From Sediminibacterium sp. (GTDB taxonomy: Bacteria; Bacteroidota; Bacteroidia; Chitinophagales; Chitinophagaceae): a stretch of 13,633 bases of DNA. Positions 1 to 7,257 of the stretch are shown here, one piece after another. The notes under the pieces were generated by a model. That model saw nothing but the letters and a program-made list of their open reading frames with translations. It ran no database searches and was not told the DNA's origin. Both the position numbers and the translations under genes were made by a program. How positions within the stretch are numbered: the stretch's first letter is position 1; every line of letters starts with the position of its first letter. The stretch covers positions 1 through 13,633 of the forward strand of contig JALQXE010000114.1 in assembly GCA_023263235.1 (NCBI GenBank), in the 5' to 3' direction.

Positions 1-7
1 TCATAGA

Positions 8-26
8 ATCACATTTTTAATGTGAT
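8..26. repeat. Perfect 7-bp inverted repeat, possible operator
   Basis: The arms ATCACAT and ATGTGAT are perfectly complementary around a 5-base AT spacer. No T run follows on either strand, so it is a poor intrinsic terminator. It could be an operator for a dimeric regulator acting on the gene starting at 156, or a remnant of the 3' region of a gene left of the window. The half-site TGTGA resembles CRP/FNR-family half-sites, but the order here is TCACA...TGTGA, the reverse of the usual one. Function is unknown. Confidence 0.35.
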
Positions 27-96
27 GAAAATGATAATTGAAATTAAGAAACAATTTATTGGTTTAAGAACGAACATTTTGGGGCAGAAAAGCGGG

Positions 97-110
97 AAAA
101 AAATTTTTTT
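97..110. promoter_or_regulatory. A7T7 tract upstream of the lpxD-like promoter
   Basis: Seven A's are followed directly by seven T's, a self-complementary A-tract expected to be intrinsically bent. It ends 15 bp before the -7 element at 126, so the T half occupies roughly the -33 region, where no good TTG is seen. It may act as an upstream or bending element. This is inferred from position only. Nothing else recognisable, and no coding potential, was seen in the first 155 bases. Confidence 0.35.
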
Positions 111-125
111 ACAAAAAAGCCTCAT

Positions 126-133
126 TACCTTTG
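126..133 (+). promoter_or_regulatory. Bacteroidota -7 element (TACCTTTG) of the lpxD-like gene
   Basis: This is an exact match to TAnnTTTG, the -7 element read by the Bacteroidota primary sigma factor. The transcription start would fall near 140, giving a leader of about 16 bases before the ATG at 156. The -33 TTG is not evident at the usual spacing. Confidence 0.6.
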
Positions 134-155
134 ATTTAAGCCAAAAATCACAAAT

Positions 156-1106
156 ATGAAGCTTATTGCACCCGTTTCCATTAAATGGTTAGCCGAATTA
201 ATTGGAGCAGAAATTGTAGGTAATGATCAACTAGAAATTTCAGGAGTAAACGAAATTCATCAAGTTGAAGAAGGAGATGTTGTGTTTGTAGATCATCCAA
301 AATACTATGATACATGTTTGCAAAGTGCTGCATCTTGCATCATTATTAATAATAAAGAAGTGGTAATCCCTTCAGGAAAAGCATTGCTTTATTGTAATGA
401 TCCATTTGAAGCGTATTTAACTATTGTAAAGCACTTTAAGCCATTAACAGTAAGTACCGACAGTATTAGCAAAGATTTAATTGTTGGGGAAGGCACCATT
501 ATTATGCCTAATGTTTTTATAGGACCCAATGTGCGTATTGGAAAAAATTGCACTATTTATCCTGGGGTAACTATTTTAGCAGACACGTTTATTGGCGATG
601 AAGTAATTATTCAAGCAAATACGGTGATTGGTGGAGATGCTTTTTATTATAATACAAAGAAAAACAGACCTGCTTGGTACAAAAAAATGTTGAGTTGTGG
701 ACGCGTAGTATTAGAAGATAAAGTGGAAATAGGTTGTGCGTGTACCATTGATAGAGGCGTAAGTGGAGATACCAAAATTGGAATGGGTACAAAAATTGAT
801 AATATGGTACATATTGGCCACGATACCCAAACTGCTGAAAACTGTTTAATTGCCGCACAGGTAGGTATTGCAGGTGGTGTAAAATTAGAAGCCGGTGTTA
901 CCCTTTGGGGGCAGGTAGGGGTGGGAAAAACATTAACTATTGGAGAAAATGCTGTGGTTTTAGCGCAAGCAGGGGTACCAAGCTCAATTAAGGGCAATAA
1001 AGTGTATATGGGATTCCCGGCAGAAGAAGCAAGTGTAAAGCGAAGAGAATATGTTTGGATTAAACGAATACCAGAACTTTGGAAAAAAGTAATGGAAAAC
1101 AAATAG
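156..1106 (+). CDS. lpxD: LpxD-family UDP-3-O-acylglucosamine N-acyltransferase (second-type paralogue)
   Basis: LpxD transfers a 3-hydroxyacyl chain from acyl-ACP to the 2-amino group of UDP-3-O-acylglucosamine, the third step of lipid A synthesis, in the cytoplasm. The 316-residue protein has an N-terminal uridine-binding-type domain (about 5-100, with the VDHPKYY motif at 45-51). A left-handed beta-helix of hexapeptide repeats follows (about 103-275), then a short helical tail. His222 in VHIGHD matches the catalytic histidine (His239 of E. coli). The second conserved histidine (E. coli His276, in NGH) appears to be replaced by Lys258 in VGVGKT. From memory, many Bacteroidota carry two LpxD-like genes, and this sequence resembles the shorter second type, so it may not be the housekeeping LpxD. 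The start is supported by the -7 element at 126. It is convergent with the next gene, 27 bp away, with no clear terminator between. Confidence 0.85.
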   Translation: MKLIAPVSIKWLAELIGAEIVGNDQLEISGVNEIHQVEEGDVVFVDHPKYYDTCLQSAASCIIINNKEVVIPSGKALLYCNDPFEAYLTIVKHFKPLTVSTDSISKDLIVGEGTIIMPNVFIGPNVRIGKNCTIYPGVTILADTFIGDEVIIQANTVIGGDAFYYNTKKNRPAWYKKMLSCGRVVLEDKVEIGCACTIDRGVSGDTKIGMGTKIDNMVHIGHDTQTAENCLIAAQVGIAGGVKLEAGVTLWGQVGVGKTLTIGENAVVLAQAGVPSSIKGNKVYMGFPAEEASVKRREYVWIKRIPELWKKVMENK

Positions 1107-1133
1107 CTGGTAAATGATTTGTTGGTTTTAGTA

Positions 1134-2111
1134 CTAACCCAATTGATGTAATTCCATTAGTTCCTTGCAGGTCCTAGAAATGGTTTCATCCATGTTGCGA
1201 TACGTAAACTCAGGAAAAGCCTTTAAAAACTTAGTATTATCAAAATTCACCACAGCTTGAGCAGTGGCTGCTGTTTCCTTCGTTAACAAAGGCGTTTTGC
1301 CAGTGAAAAATCCTTTAATCGCTTCCAATCTCCAAACAATTGCTGCTAATAAAGGGGTTACTAGTTTGTGAGGAGGACGTTTATTAAAAGCGGTCGCTAT
1401 ACGTGTAAAAACTTCTTGATAAGTCATATTTGCACCACTAATAATATAACGCTGACCTTGTACTTCGCTTGCCATTAATAATTGCATAGCATCAATAACA
1501 TCCATCACATCCACAAATCCACTCACTCCTTTTGTATACCATGGAAATTCATTGTAAGCTGATTTAAATATTTCGGAAGAACCTTTATTCCAATCACCTG
1601 CACCCAAAATAATTACAGGATTTACTATCGCAACATTTAAACCTTCGCCCATTCCCCTCCACACTTCCATCTCTGCTAAGTATTTTGATTTTCCATAGAC
1701 ACTATTACTCGTTTCGGGTGTCCAATTCATAGTTTCATCCACCGGCCCATCCTCTCTTATTCTTCCGAGTGCTGCCACTGAACTCACATATACTAATTTT
1801 TGAATTTTATGTTCAATACAAGCATTTACCACATTTGCCGTTCCTTCTATATTGGCTTGTAACATAGTAGCAGCTTGCTTTGGAGAGAAAGCAACAATGG
1901 CTGCGCAATGATAAACATGTGTAACATCTTTTAAGGCTTCCTGCAAACTGATTACATCTAAAATATCTCCTTGTATCCATTTTACTTTTTCGGCACCTTT
2001 AAAAACTGGAATATTTTTTCGATACAATGCAGAAACATTCAACCCTTTTTCTACTAAAGAATGAATTAAATGTGAGCCCACCAAACCACTTGCACCTGTT
2101 ACAAAAATCAT
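1134..2111 (-). CDS. Extended short-chain dehydrogenase / NAD(P)-dependent epimerase-dehydratase family protein
   Basis: This 325-residue cytosolic Rossmann-fold oxidoreductase is of the extended SDR type, resembling dihydroflavonol-4-reductase/3-beta-HSD-like members. The dinucleotide-binding motif GASGLVG lies at residues 6-12. The acidic GD after the third strand (48-49) and the HCAA segment (68-71) are typical of the fold. The catalytic triad is visible as Ser110/111 (VYVSS), Tyr139 and Lys143 (YGKSK). A substrate-binding C-terminal part follows, with no membrane segment. The substrate cannot be deduced: members act on nucleotide sugars, sterols, flavonoids or aldehydes. The gene starts 6 bp after the SCO-like gene ends, so the two are probably co-transcribed, although no functional link is obvious. 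Confidence 0.85.
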   Translation of the reverse strand: MIFVTGASGLVGSHLIHSLVEKGLNVSALYRKNIPVFKGAEKVKWIQGDILDVISLQEALKDVTHVYHCAAIVAFSPKQAATMLQANIEGTANVVNACIEHKIQKLVYVSSVAALGRIREDGPVDETMNWTPETSNSVYGKSKYLAEMEVWRGMGEGLNVAIVNPVIILGAGDWNKGSSEIFKSAYNEFPWYTKGVSGFVDVMDVIDAMQLLMASEVQGQRYIISGANMTYQEVFTRIATAFNKRPPHKLVTPLLAAIVWRLEAIKGFFTGKTPLLTKETAATAQAVVNFDNTKFLKAFPEFTYRNMDETISRTCKELMELHQLG

Positions 2112-2117
2112 TGTGAA

Positions 2118-2729
2118 TTATTTATCTTTTAACAACCTTCCAATATCTGTTTTTAATTGTTGTACCTCCAACGCTTTTAAACCATCATATATCTTTCCAC
2201 GTACCTTTCCATTTCTGTCCACCAATGCAAAAAACTGCGTATGAATAAATTGATCTTCTATTTTTTCGACATTATTTTTAGGGTCATCTAATAAATAAGA
2301 ACCCCTGGCCATTTGATATAAACTATCCTTGCGGCCTGTTACAAAAATCCATTTTTTAGTATCCACTTTTAATGAATCGGCATATCGTTTTAATACCGAA
2401 ACTGAATCGATTTCAGGGTTACAGGTATGTGATAGTATTTGGAAGTCGGCTTCATCCTTGTATAACATATATACATCCTTCATATTGGTATTTAGCTTGG
2501 GGCAAATGCCCTTACAGGTAGTAAAAAAGTACTCTACCACGGTGACCTTGTTTAATAAATTGGTATCGGTTACGATTTGACCATCCTGGTTGGTAAAATG
2601 AAATGGCTTCACATAACTTAAGGTGGGCATTTTTACTTTCCAATTATCGGTTCCTTTAAATAAAAAATAATAAAATGCACCCAACAAAAGGGTGAAAAAC
2701 ACAATGTAAACAACAAGCTTCTTAGACAT
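2118..2729 (-). CDS. SCO1/SenC/PrrC-family copper chaperone-like thioredoxin-fold protein
   Basis: SCO proteins are membrane-tethered thioredoxin-fold proteins that deliver copper to, or reduce the thiols of, the CuA site of cytochrome c oxidase on the outer face of the cytoplasmic membrane. With the ATG at 2729 the protein has 203 residues: one N-terminal membrane anchor (about 4-24), then the thioredoxin domain. The copper ligands are all present: Cys72 and Cys76 in TCKGICP, and His163 in FIHTQFF. An in-frame ATG at 2768 would add 13 residues (MLQKGVIS...) ahead of the anchor. I prefer 2729 because it places the lysine-flanked anchor right at the N terminus and leaves room for a promoter (imperfect -7, TACCTTTA, at 2768-2775 on this strand). 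It leads a two-gene unit with the SDR gene. The N-terminal signal is an anchor rather than a lipobox. Confidence 0.88.
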   Translation of the reverse strand: MSKKLVVYIVFFTLLLGAFYYFLFKGTDNWKVKMPTLSYVKPFHFTNQDGQIVTDTNLLNKVTVVEYFFTTCKGICPKLNTNMKDVYMLYKDEADFQILSHTCNPEIDSVSVLKRYADSLKVDTKKWIFVTGRKDSLYQMARGSYLLDDPKNNVEKIEDQFIHTQFFALVDRNGKVRGKIYDGLKALEVQQLKTDIGRLLKDK

Positions 2730-2767
2730 ATAATTTGATTTGAAAGAAATAACTCCCTTTTGGAGCA

Positions 2768-2775
2768 TAAAGGTA
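2768..2775 (-). promoter_or_regulatory. Imperfect -7 element (TACCTTTA) of the SCO/SDR unit
   Basis: Read on the minus strand this matches TAnnTTTG at all but the last base. It would start transcription near 2761, leaving a leader of about 32 bases before the ATG at 2729. It sits back-to-back with the element of the MerC-like gene. No convincing -33 TTG is seen. Confidence 0.35.
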
Positions 2776-2793
2776 ATATTATTTTAGTTGCCC

Positions 2794-2801
2794 TATCTTT
2801 G
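2794..2801 (+). promoter_or_regulatory. -7 element (TATCTTTG) immediately before the MerC-like start codon
   Basis: This is an exact TAnnTTTG match ending only 4 bases before the ATG at 2806. A start site about 5-8 bases downstream would fall on or next to the start codon, so the mRNA would have essentially no leader. It also argues against the TTG start at 2788, which lies upstream of this element. Confidence 0.55.
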
Positions 2802-2805
2802 TCCT

Positions 2806-3198
2806 ATGTTTAAAAAATGGAATTGGGACGCGATTGGAATTGGAGCTTCTTTGGCATGTGCTATTCATTGTGCACTACTGCCCTTATTTTTTAGTAGCCT
2901 GCCTTTACTGGGAATAAATATCTTACACAATTTTCAATTTGAATTGGGGATGATATTATTGTCATTTGCCATTGGCGCCTATTCCTTGTACCATGGCTAT
3001 AAAAAACACCACCACTCTTTTAAACCCATAATTTTGTTTAGTATTGGTATTGCAATTATGTTAAGCAGAATTGCGTTTAGAGAAATTGAATTGATTTTAT
3101 TGTTTCCCGCTGCTTTTTTTATCATCATCGCGCATATCAATAACCACAATAGCTGCAGAATGCATAACCATGCACATGCCGATGACTGTGATCACTAA
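2806..3198 (+). CDS. MerC-domain integral membrane protein with His/Cys-rich C-terminal tail
   Basis: This is a small hydrophobic protein (130 residues from ATG 2806) with about four membrane segments (roughly 10-37, 46-64, 75-92 and 94-110). The first segment carries Cys18, His21 and Cys22 in ACAIHCALLP, the paired-cysteine signature of the MerC family, which moves or senses metal ions. The tail after the last segment is dense in possible ligands: His110, His114, Cys117, His120, His122, His124, Cys128 and His130. A second His cluster, KHHH, lies at 67-70. MerC proteins were first known for mercury uptake, but chromosomal members without a mer operon are common and their substrate is generally unknown. 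There is no merA or merR here. Divergence from a copper chaperone-like gene suggests copper or zinc, which is only inference. A longer TTG start at 2788 is possible but overlaps the promoter element. Confidence 0.8.
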   Translation: MFKKWNWDAIGIGASLACAIHCALLPLFFSSLPLLGINILHNFQFELGMILLSFAIGAYSLYHGYKKHHHSFKPIILFSIGIAIMLSRIAFREIELILLFPAAFFIIIAHINNHNSCRMHNHAHADDCDH

Positions 3199-3239
3199 TT
3201 GAATTCGAGGGTATTTAGTAAAAATTACAAGAAAAGGTT

Positions 3240-4745
3240 TTAGGCGAAAGTGTAAGACATAGAACCATCCTTCTCGTCTTTTAATTGTATGCCCATAGCA
3301 GTTAATTGGTTTCTAATTTTATCGCTGGTAGCAAAATCTTTTCTTGCTTTTGCATCCTTACGAATTTCAATTAATAAATCAATCACGCCTTTAAGTTGCT
3401 TTACATTGGCGCCTGCTTCAACCTTAATGCCTAATATATTTTCAATAAACAAGGTCAATTGACTTTGTACATACAACCAAGTATCCCCACTTACCGCATC
3501 AGCAGCAATATGCTTGTCCTTTAATGAATTAATGCTAGGTAATATTTCAAACATATTTGCCACTACTTTAGCGGTATTCATATCGTCGTCCATAAACACC
3601 TCTAGTTCTGTTGCCCATGTCTTTAATTGGGTATCTAAGTTTGTATCCTTTGCAGTACTAACTGTAGTAAAGCTTTGTGCTTTTAACCATTCATAGCCTT
3701 CCATTAAACGCTTTAATGCTTTTTCGGATGCTTGTAATGCTTCATTGCTAAAATCTAATGTACCTCGATACTGACTTTGTAAAATAAAAAAGCGAACCGT
3801 CATGGGAGCATACGCCTGGGTTAGTTCATGGTGATTTCCAGTGAACAATTCACTAAGCTTAATTACATTGTTATAACTCTTTCCCATCTTGCGACCGTTA
3901 ATGGTAATCATATTATTATGCATCCAATAACGGGCAGGAATTTCATGATTACAAACATTGCTTTGCGCAATCTCACATTCATGATGCGGGAATTGTAGAT
4001 CCATTCCACCACCATGTATATCAAAACGTTTTCCTAAATATTTAGTAGCCATCGCAGAACACTCTATATGCCATCCTGGAAAACCTTCTCCCCATGGACT
4101 TTGCCAACGCATGATATGCTCTGCTGGCGCTTTTTTCCATAATGCAAAATCAACTTTATTTTTCTTCTCTTCCTGATTTTCTAATTCACGGGTGGTTTCT
4201 AATTGCTCTTCTAAATTACGGCCACTTAAAATTCCATACGGTTGATTCTTTTTAGAATAATCCTCATTGTATTTTACTACATCAAAATAAACCGAGCCAT
4301 TACTTTCATATGCATAGCCATCCTTGATGATGGTTTTAATCATTTCGATTTGCTCCACAATATGACCAGTTGCTGTAGGTTCAATACTAGGTGGCATATT
4401 GTTAAACTGTTCCATAGCCCAATGATATAAGTGCGTATACTTTTGCACCAACTCCATGGGTTCTAATTTTTCCAAAATAGCTTTGGAAGCAATTTTATCT
4501 TCGGCCTGTTTACCTTCTTCTTCAAAATGACCCGCATCGGTTATATTTCGCACATAACGGACTTTATATCCCTTATGCAGTAAATATCGAAAAACAACAT
4601 CAAAAGTAATAAATGGACGCGCATGCCCTAAATGGCTTTCACCACTTACAGTAGGTCCGCAAACATACATACCCACATAAGGAGCATTAATAGGTTCGAA
4701 AACTTCTTTTTGACGTGTAAGGGAGTTGTATATTTTTAGTGCCAT
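3240..4745 (-). CDS. cysS: Cysteinyl-tRNA synthetase
   Basis: This class I aminoacyl-tRNA synthetase charges tRNA-Cys with cysteine in the cytosol. From ATG 4745 it has 501 residues, somewhat longer than the 461 of E. coli. The HIGH-type motif is HLGH at 38-41. The KMSKS loop is KMGKS at 286-290, with Gly in the third position. The zinc ligands that select cysteine are present: Cys29 (YVCGPTV), Cys229 (HIECSA), His254 and Glu258 (FPHHECE). A DALR-type helical C-terminal domain follows from about 360 to the end. The open frame extends four codons further to a TTG at 4757, but that overlaps the -7 element at 4755-4762, so ATG 4745 is chosen. It lies 36 bp after the EEP gene and has its own promoter element, so expression may be partly independent of the block upstream. 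Confidence 0.96.
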   Translation of the reverse strand: MALKIYNSLTRQKEVFEPINAPYVGMYVCGPTVSGESHLGHARPFITFDVVFRYLLHKGYKVRYVRNITDAGHFEEEGKQAEDKIASKAILEKLEPMELVQKYTHLYHWAMEQFNNMPPSIEPTATGHIVEQIEMIKTIIKDGYAYESNGSVYFDVVKYNEDYSKKNQPYGILSGRNLEEQLETTRELENQEEKKNKVDFALWKKAPAEHIMRWQSPWGEGFPGWHIECSAMATKYLGKRFDIHGGGMDLQFPHHECEIAQSNVCNHEIPARYWMHNNMITINGRKMGKSYNNVIKLSELFTGNHHELTQAYAPMTVRFFILQSQYRGTLDFSNEALQASEKALKRLMEGYEWLKAQSFTTVSTAKDTNLDTQLKTWATELEVFMDDDMNTAKVVANMFEILPSINSLKDKHIAADAVSGDTWLYVQSQLTLFIENILGIKVEAGANVKQLKGVIDLLIEIRKDAKARKDFATSDKIRNQLTAMGIQLKDEKDGSMSYTFA

Positions 4746-4754
4746 AATAGGACC

Positions 4755-4762
4755 CAAAGATA
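4755..4762 (-). promoter_or_regulatory. -7 element (TATCTTTG) of cysS
   Basis: An exact TAnnTTTG match on the minus strand ends 9 bases before the ATG at 4745. Transcription would start only a few bases before the start codon, giving a very short leader. No clear -33 TTG was found at the usual spacing. Confidence 0.5.
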
Positions 4763-4781
4763 TTTTATTTTAGGGAACCGG

Positions 4782-5873
4782 TTATTGTTTTTTTAACAAT
4801 AGATCGGCCATAATCATATGGTGATCACTTAGGTTTTCGTCGGTTTGTTCCCATGATTTAACTTCCCATTTTTGATTGGCTAAAATGTAGTCTATTCTTA
4901 ATAGAGGGGACAGGCCCAAATAGGTTGCACCAAACCCAAATCCCTTTGCTAAAAATGCATCCTGCCAACCTGTTGCAATTTTTTTATAAGTATACGAGTT
5001 GGGTACATCATTGAAATCACCTGTAATAATTGTTGGATAACGGCTATTATTAATTTCTTTTTCAACAATAGCTGCCTGAACGGCGCGCTCTTCAAAAGCG
5101 TGTTTCATTTTACGAACCACACCCCATTTGTTTTTAGTGGCATCGTCAATGGCATCAAAATCTTTTTGCTTAAAACGATAAGAAGCCATGTGCGTAGTAT
5201 AAACGCGAATTGTATCGTCTCCTTTTAAAATAGTTGCAGCGATTAAACTTTCTTGATTTTGATATCCGAATTTTTGAACGTCAATTATTTTATATTTTGA
5301 ATAAATAATGCAGCCCGAATAATACGCCAATTGTTCTGTTTGATAATCTTTTGAAAAATAAGAATAGGGATAGGCTTCACTAAAATATTGTTCATGGTTG
5401 GCTACGTCACCTTTTCTTTCATTTGTATTGTATTCCTGCATACAAATAATATCAGGACTCCATTTTTGAATGGAGTATGCAATTTCTTGGGTTCGAAGTT
5501 TTAAAGTAGTTTTTGTTTGATTGCCATTAAACCCTCGTACGTTCCAGCTAATAATGCGTAATGTGTTTTCTTTTTTATTTTTTGGAAATGTATTACCTGG
5601 ATGCCATCCAAAAATTACATAAATAAATTTCCATGAAATAAGCAGGGTTACCAAGGAAAGACATGAGAGAATTGGTTTTACAGCCAACCAAAAAATGATT
5701 AATAAAAGAGAGAGTACCAATAAATAAGGAATGATTAACCCTAAAAATCCGTTCACCCAAATAAAGCTACTAGGGGTAATAAACAAAGGGTAAAGTATAA
5801 GTAGAGAAATAAAAATATTAATGGCTATTAATATTTTTTTTCCGGCCACCCGTATTGTAGATTTTTTCGCCAT
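4782..5873 (-). CDS. Membrane-anchored endonuclease/exonuclease/phosphatase (EEP) family protein
   Basis: This 363-residue protein has two parts. Residues 1-90 hold about three hydrophobic membrane segments (roughly 12-31, 38-66 and 68-88). Residues 105-363 form an EEP (DNase I-like) metal-dependent hydrolase domain. Conserved family residues are visible: Asn111 (SWNVRG), Glu147 (MQEYN), His228 (YTTHM), Asp286 and Asn288 (TGDFND), Asp328 (RIDYI), and Asp350-His351 (LSDHHM). EEP enzymes cleave phosphodiester or phosphate ester bonds in nucleic acids, phospholipids or inositol phosphates, and the substrate cannot be read from the sequence. Three membrane segments would place the domain on the opposite side from the N terminus, probably periplasmic if the N terminus is cytoplasmic. 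Its start codon overlaps the stop of the pseudo-rhomboid gene (TAATG), indicating coupled translation. Confidence 0.85.
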   Translation of the reverse strand: MAKKSTIRVAGKKILIAINIFISLLILYPLFITPSSFIWVNGFLGLIIPYLLVLSLLLIIFWLAVKPILSCLSLVTLLISWKFIYVIFGWHPGNTFPKNKKENTLRIISWNVRGFNGNQTKTTLKLRTQEIAYSIQKWSPDIICMQEYNTNERKGDVANHEQYFSEAYPYSYFSKDYQTEQLAYYSGCIIYSKYKIIDVQKFGYQNQESLIAATILKGDDTIRVYTTHMASYRFKQKDFDAIDDATKNKWGVVRKMKHAFEERAVQAAIVEKEINNSRYPTIITGDFNDVPNSYTYKKIATGWQDAFLAKGFGFGATYLGLSPLLRIDYILANQKWEVKSWEQTDENLSDHHMIMADLLLKKQ

Positions 5874-6559
5874 TAATTTTTGGGGCTTAAACTATTATTT
5901 AACAAATGTAATAGTTGATGCATCCATTTTCCTAAATCTTTGCCTCTTTTTAATAACATTACGTATACCCCTCCAGTGACTCCGCCAATGGCAATAGATA
6001 GGATTACCGATAAAGAGGTATTTACTAATGAATAACCCTGTAGTACTAAATAAATAATACCCAAAATCCATATGGGTAAACCGCCCAATAAGCTCGATAA
6101 CAATTTATATTGTGGCGTTAAAACCATTGTAGCCACTACCAATGCGGTGACACTAACAGCCGCTCCTACCAATGGTTGATTGGCGCTCATGCATAAAAAG
6201 CAAATAGCACCCATTAATCCACTATAAAAATAAATTGGAAATACATGCTTATTGGCGCCTTTTACTTGAAGTACATATGTAAAAATAGAGAGCCATATCA
6301 TATTTGTGAACAATGTCCAAAAACCATCATGCACCCAATTATAAACAAATAGAGACCATGGTTGATGTAACCAATCTCTTTGTAAAGTGAGCGGATAAAA
6401 TATTTGATTATAAAATTGTTCTAAAGGCAGGCTTTCTAAATAGTAAATTACTTTAAGCAATCCTAAAATAACATACCCCACTAGATTAATGGCCAATAGT
6501 GCAACCAAAGCATTATTATCGGCTCCAAGTAAAGGTTTTTGGTTTTTTTCGTCTTGCAT
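5873..6559 (-). CDS. Rhomboid-fold membrane protein lacking catalytic residues (pseudo-rhomboid)
   Basis: This 228-residue protein has about six membrane segments and the rhomboid L1/TM2 landmark QPWSLFVYNWVHDGF (66-80), followed by TNMIWL (85-90). Compared by eye with the neighbouring active rhomboid, the HxxxN histidine is Thr82 (Asn86 is kept). The GASG serine motif is replaced by GAAVSV (132-137), so the catalytic serine position is Ala134. The TM6 histidine in AHVGG is replaced in AIGG (190-193). Ser136 is close but out of register with the GxSG motif. I infer a proteolytically inactive rhomboid, perhaps a partner or client-binding protein. It lies 18 bp after the active rhomboid gene, and its stop overlaps the EEP start, so the three genes probably form one unit. 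Confidence 0.8.
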   Translation of the reverse strand: MQDEKNQKPLLGADNNALVALLAINLVGYVILGLLKVIYYLESLPLEQFYNQIFYPLTLQRDWLHQPWSLFVYNWVHDGFWTLFTNMIWLSIFTYVLQVKGANKHVFPIYFYSGLMGAICFLCMSANQPLVGAAVSVTALVVATMVLTPQYKLLSSLLGGLPIWILGIIYLVLQGYSLVNTSLSVILSIAIGGVTGGVYVMLLKRGKDLGKWMHQLLHLLNNSLSPKN

Positions 6560-6577
6560 TTAATTATTTTTATAGCA

Positions 6578-7240
6578 CTAATAAAATGTGCTGTTGTTTT
6601 TTTTCCAAATGTATACCAACACAAAACCAATCACTGCTCCACCCACATGTGCCCATCTTGCAACACCGTCGCCAGGCGCATTTTGTAACGCAGTAAATAA
6701 TTCATAAGAAAAATATATAATTCCCAACCATTTTGCTTTCATGGGTAGGAAAAAATAAATGTATATATAGGTATTGGGAAATAAATATACAAATGCAATT
6801 AGGATCCCAAATACAGCACCACTTGCACCTAAGGTGGCAATATCCACCCTTGATTGAAAATACATTTCGGTAGCATGCATTAATTCATAAGACATGATAC
6901 CTAAATGCAAAAATGCTGCGCCTAATCCACATAAAAAATAAAAGAATAAAAATTGTTTGGGTCCCCAAATGTTTTCAAGAATGGCTCCAAACATCCATAA
7001 AGCAAGCATGTTTCCAAAAATATGTCCAAAGCTTCCATGCATAAACATATGGGTAATTAATTGCCAGGGTTTAAACAGTGAACTTTGGTAAGCATGCAAA
7101 GCAAATGTATCTTCAAAAGAAAAACTCATGGCAGGGCCCGCTAATGTGTTTTGTGCCAAAAACACCAATGCATTAATAATTAATAAATTTTTAATGACGG
7201 GTGGTAATACACCAAAGCCAGTGGGTCTAAATTGAGTCAT
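6578..7240 (-). CDS. Rhomboid-family intramembrane serine protease
   Basis: Rhomboids cut substrates inside the membrane with a Ser-His dyad. The 220-residue protein has the family layout. A membrane segment lies near 16-33, then the KPWQLITHMFMHGSFGH loop (57-73) with His73 and Asn77 of the HxxxN oxyanion motif. The catalytic Ser140 is in GASGAVFG (138-145) and the catalytic His198 is in AHVGG (197-201). The core has about six membrane segments, the length matches the basic bacterial six-TM form, and there is no extra cytosolic domain. The substrate is unknown. It follows the rRNA methyltransferase gene by 17 bp and precedes the pseudo-rhomboid by 18 bp. Confidence 0.93.
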   Translation of the reverse strand: MTQFRPTGFGVLPPVIKNLLIINALVFLAQNTLAGPAMSFSFEDTFALHAYQSSLFKPWQLITHMFMHGSFGHIFGNMLALWMFGAILENIWGPKQFLFFYFLCGLGAAFLHLGIMSYELMHATEMYFQSRVDIATLGASGAVFGILIAFVYLFPNTYIYIYFFLPMKAKWLGIIYFSYELFTALQNAPGDGVARWAHVGGAVIGFVLVYIWKKNNSTFY

Positions 7241-7257
7241 GTATTTTTATTTTTGAA

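Noticed and set aside
647..1102. 151-codon minus-strand frame inside the lpxD-like gene
   Set aside because: It is antisense to a well-conserved beta-helix protein. The translation is a low-complexity mirror of the hexapeptide codons.
1121..1145. Imperfect inverted repeat around TTAGTACTAA between the lpxD-like and SDR genes
   Set aside because: The stem is interrupted, part of it lies within the SDR stop region, and no T run follows on either strand, so it is not a convincing terminator.
2730..2768. 13-residue N-terminal extension of the SCO-like protein
   Set aside because: It would place charged and polar residues ahead of the membrane anchor and leave no leader for the likely promoter at 2768-2775. 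ATG 2729 gives a normal anchor.
4776..4801. AACCGGTT palindrome and ATTGTT...AACAAT hairpin at the end of the EEP gene
   Set aside because: The hairpin is AT-only with weak pairing and lacks a downstream T run on the minus strand. The 8-bp palindrome alone is expected by chance.
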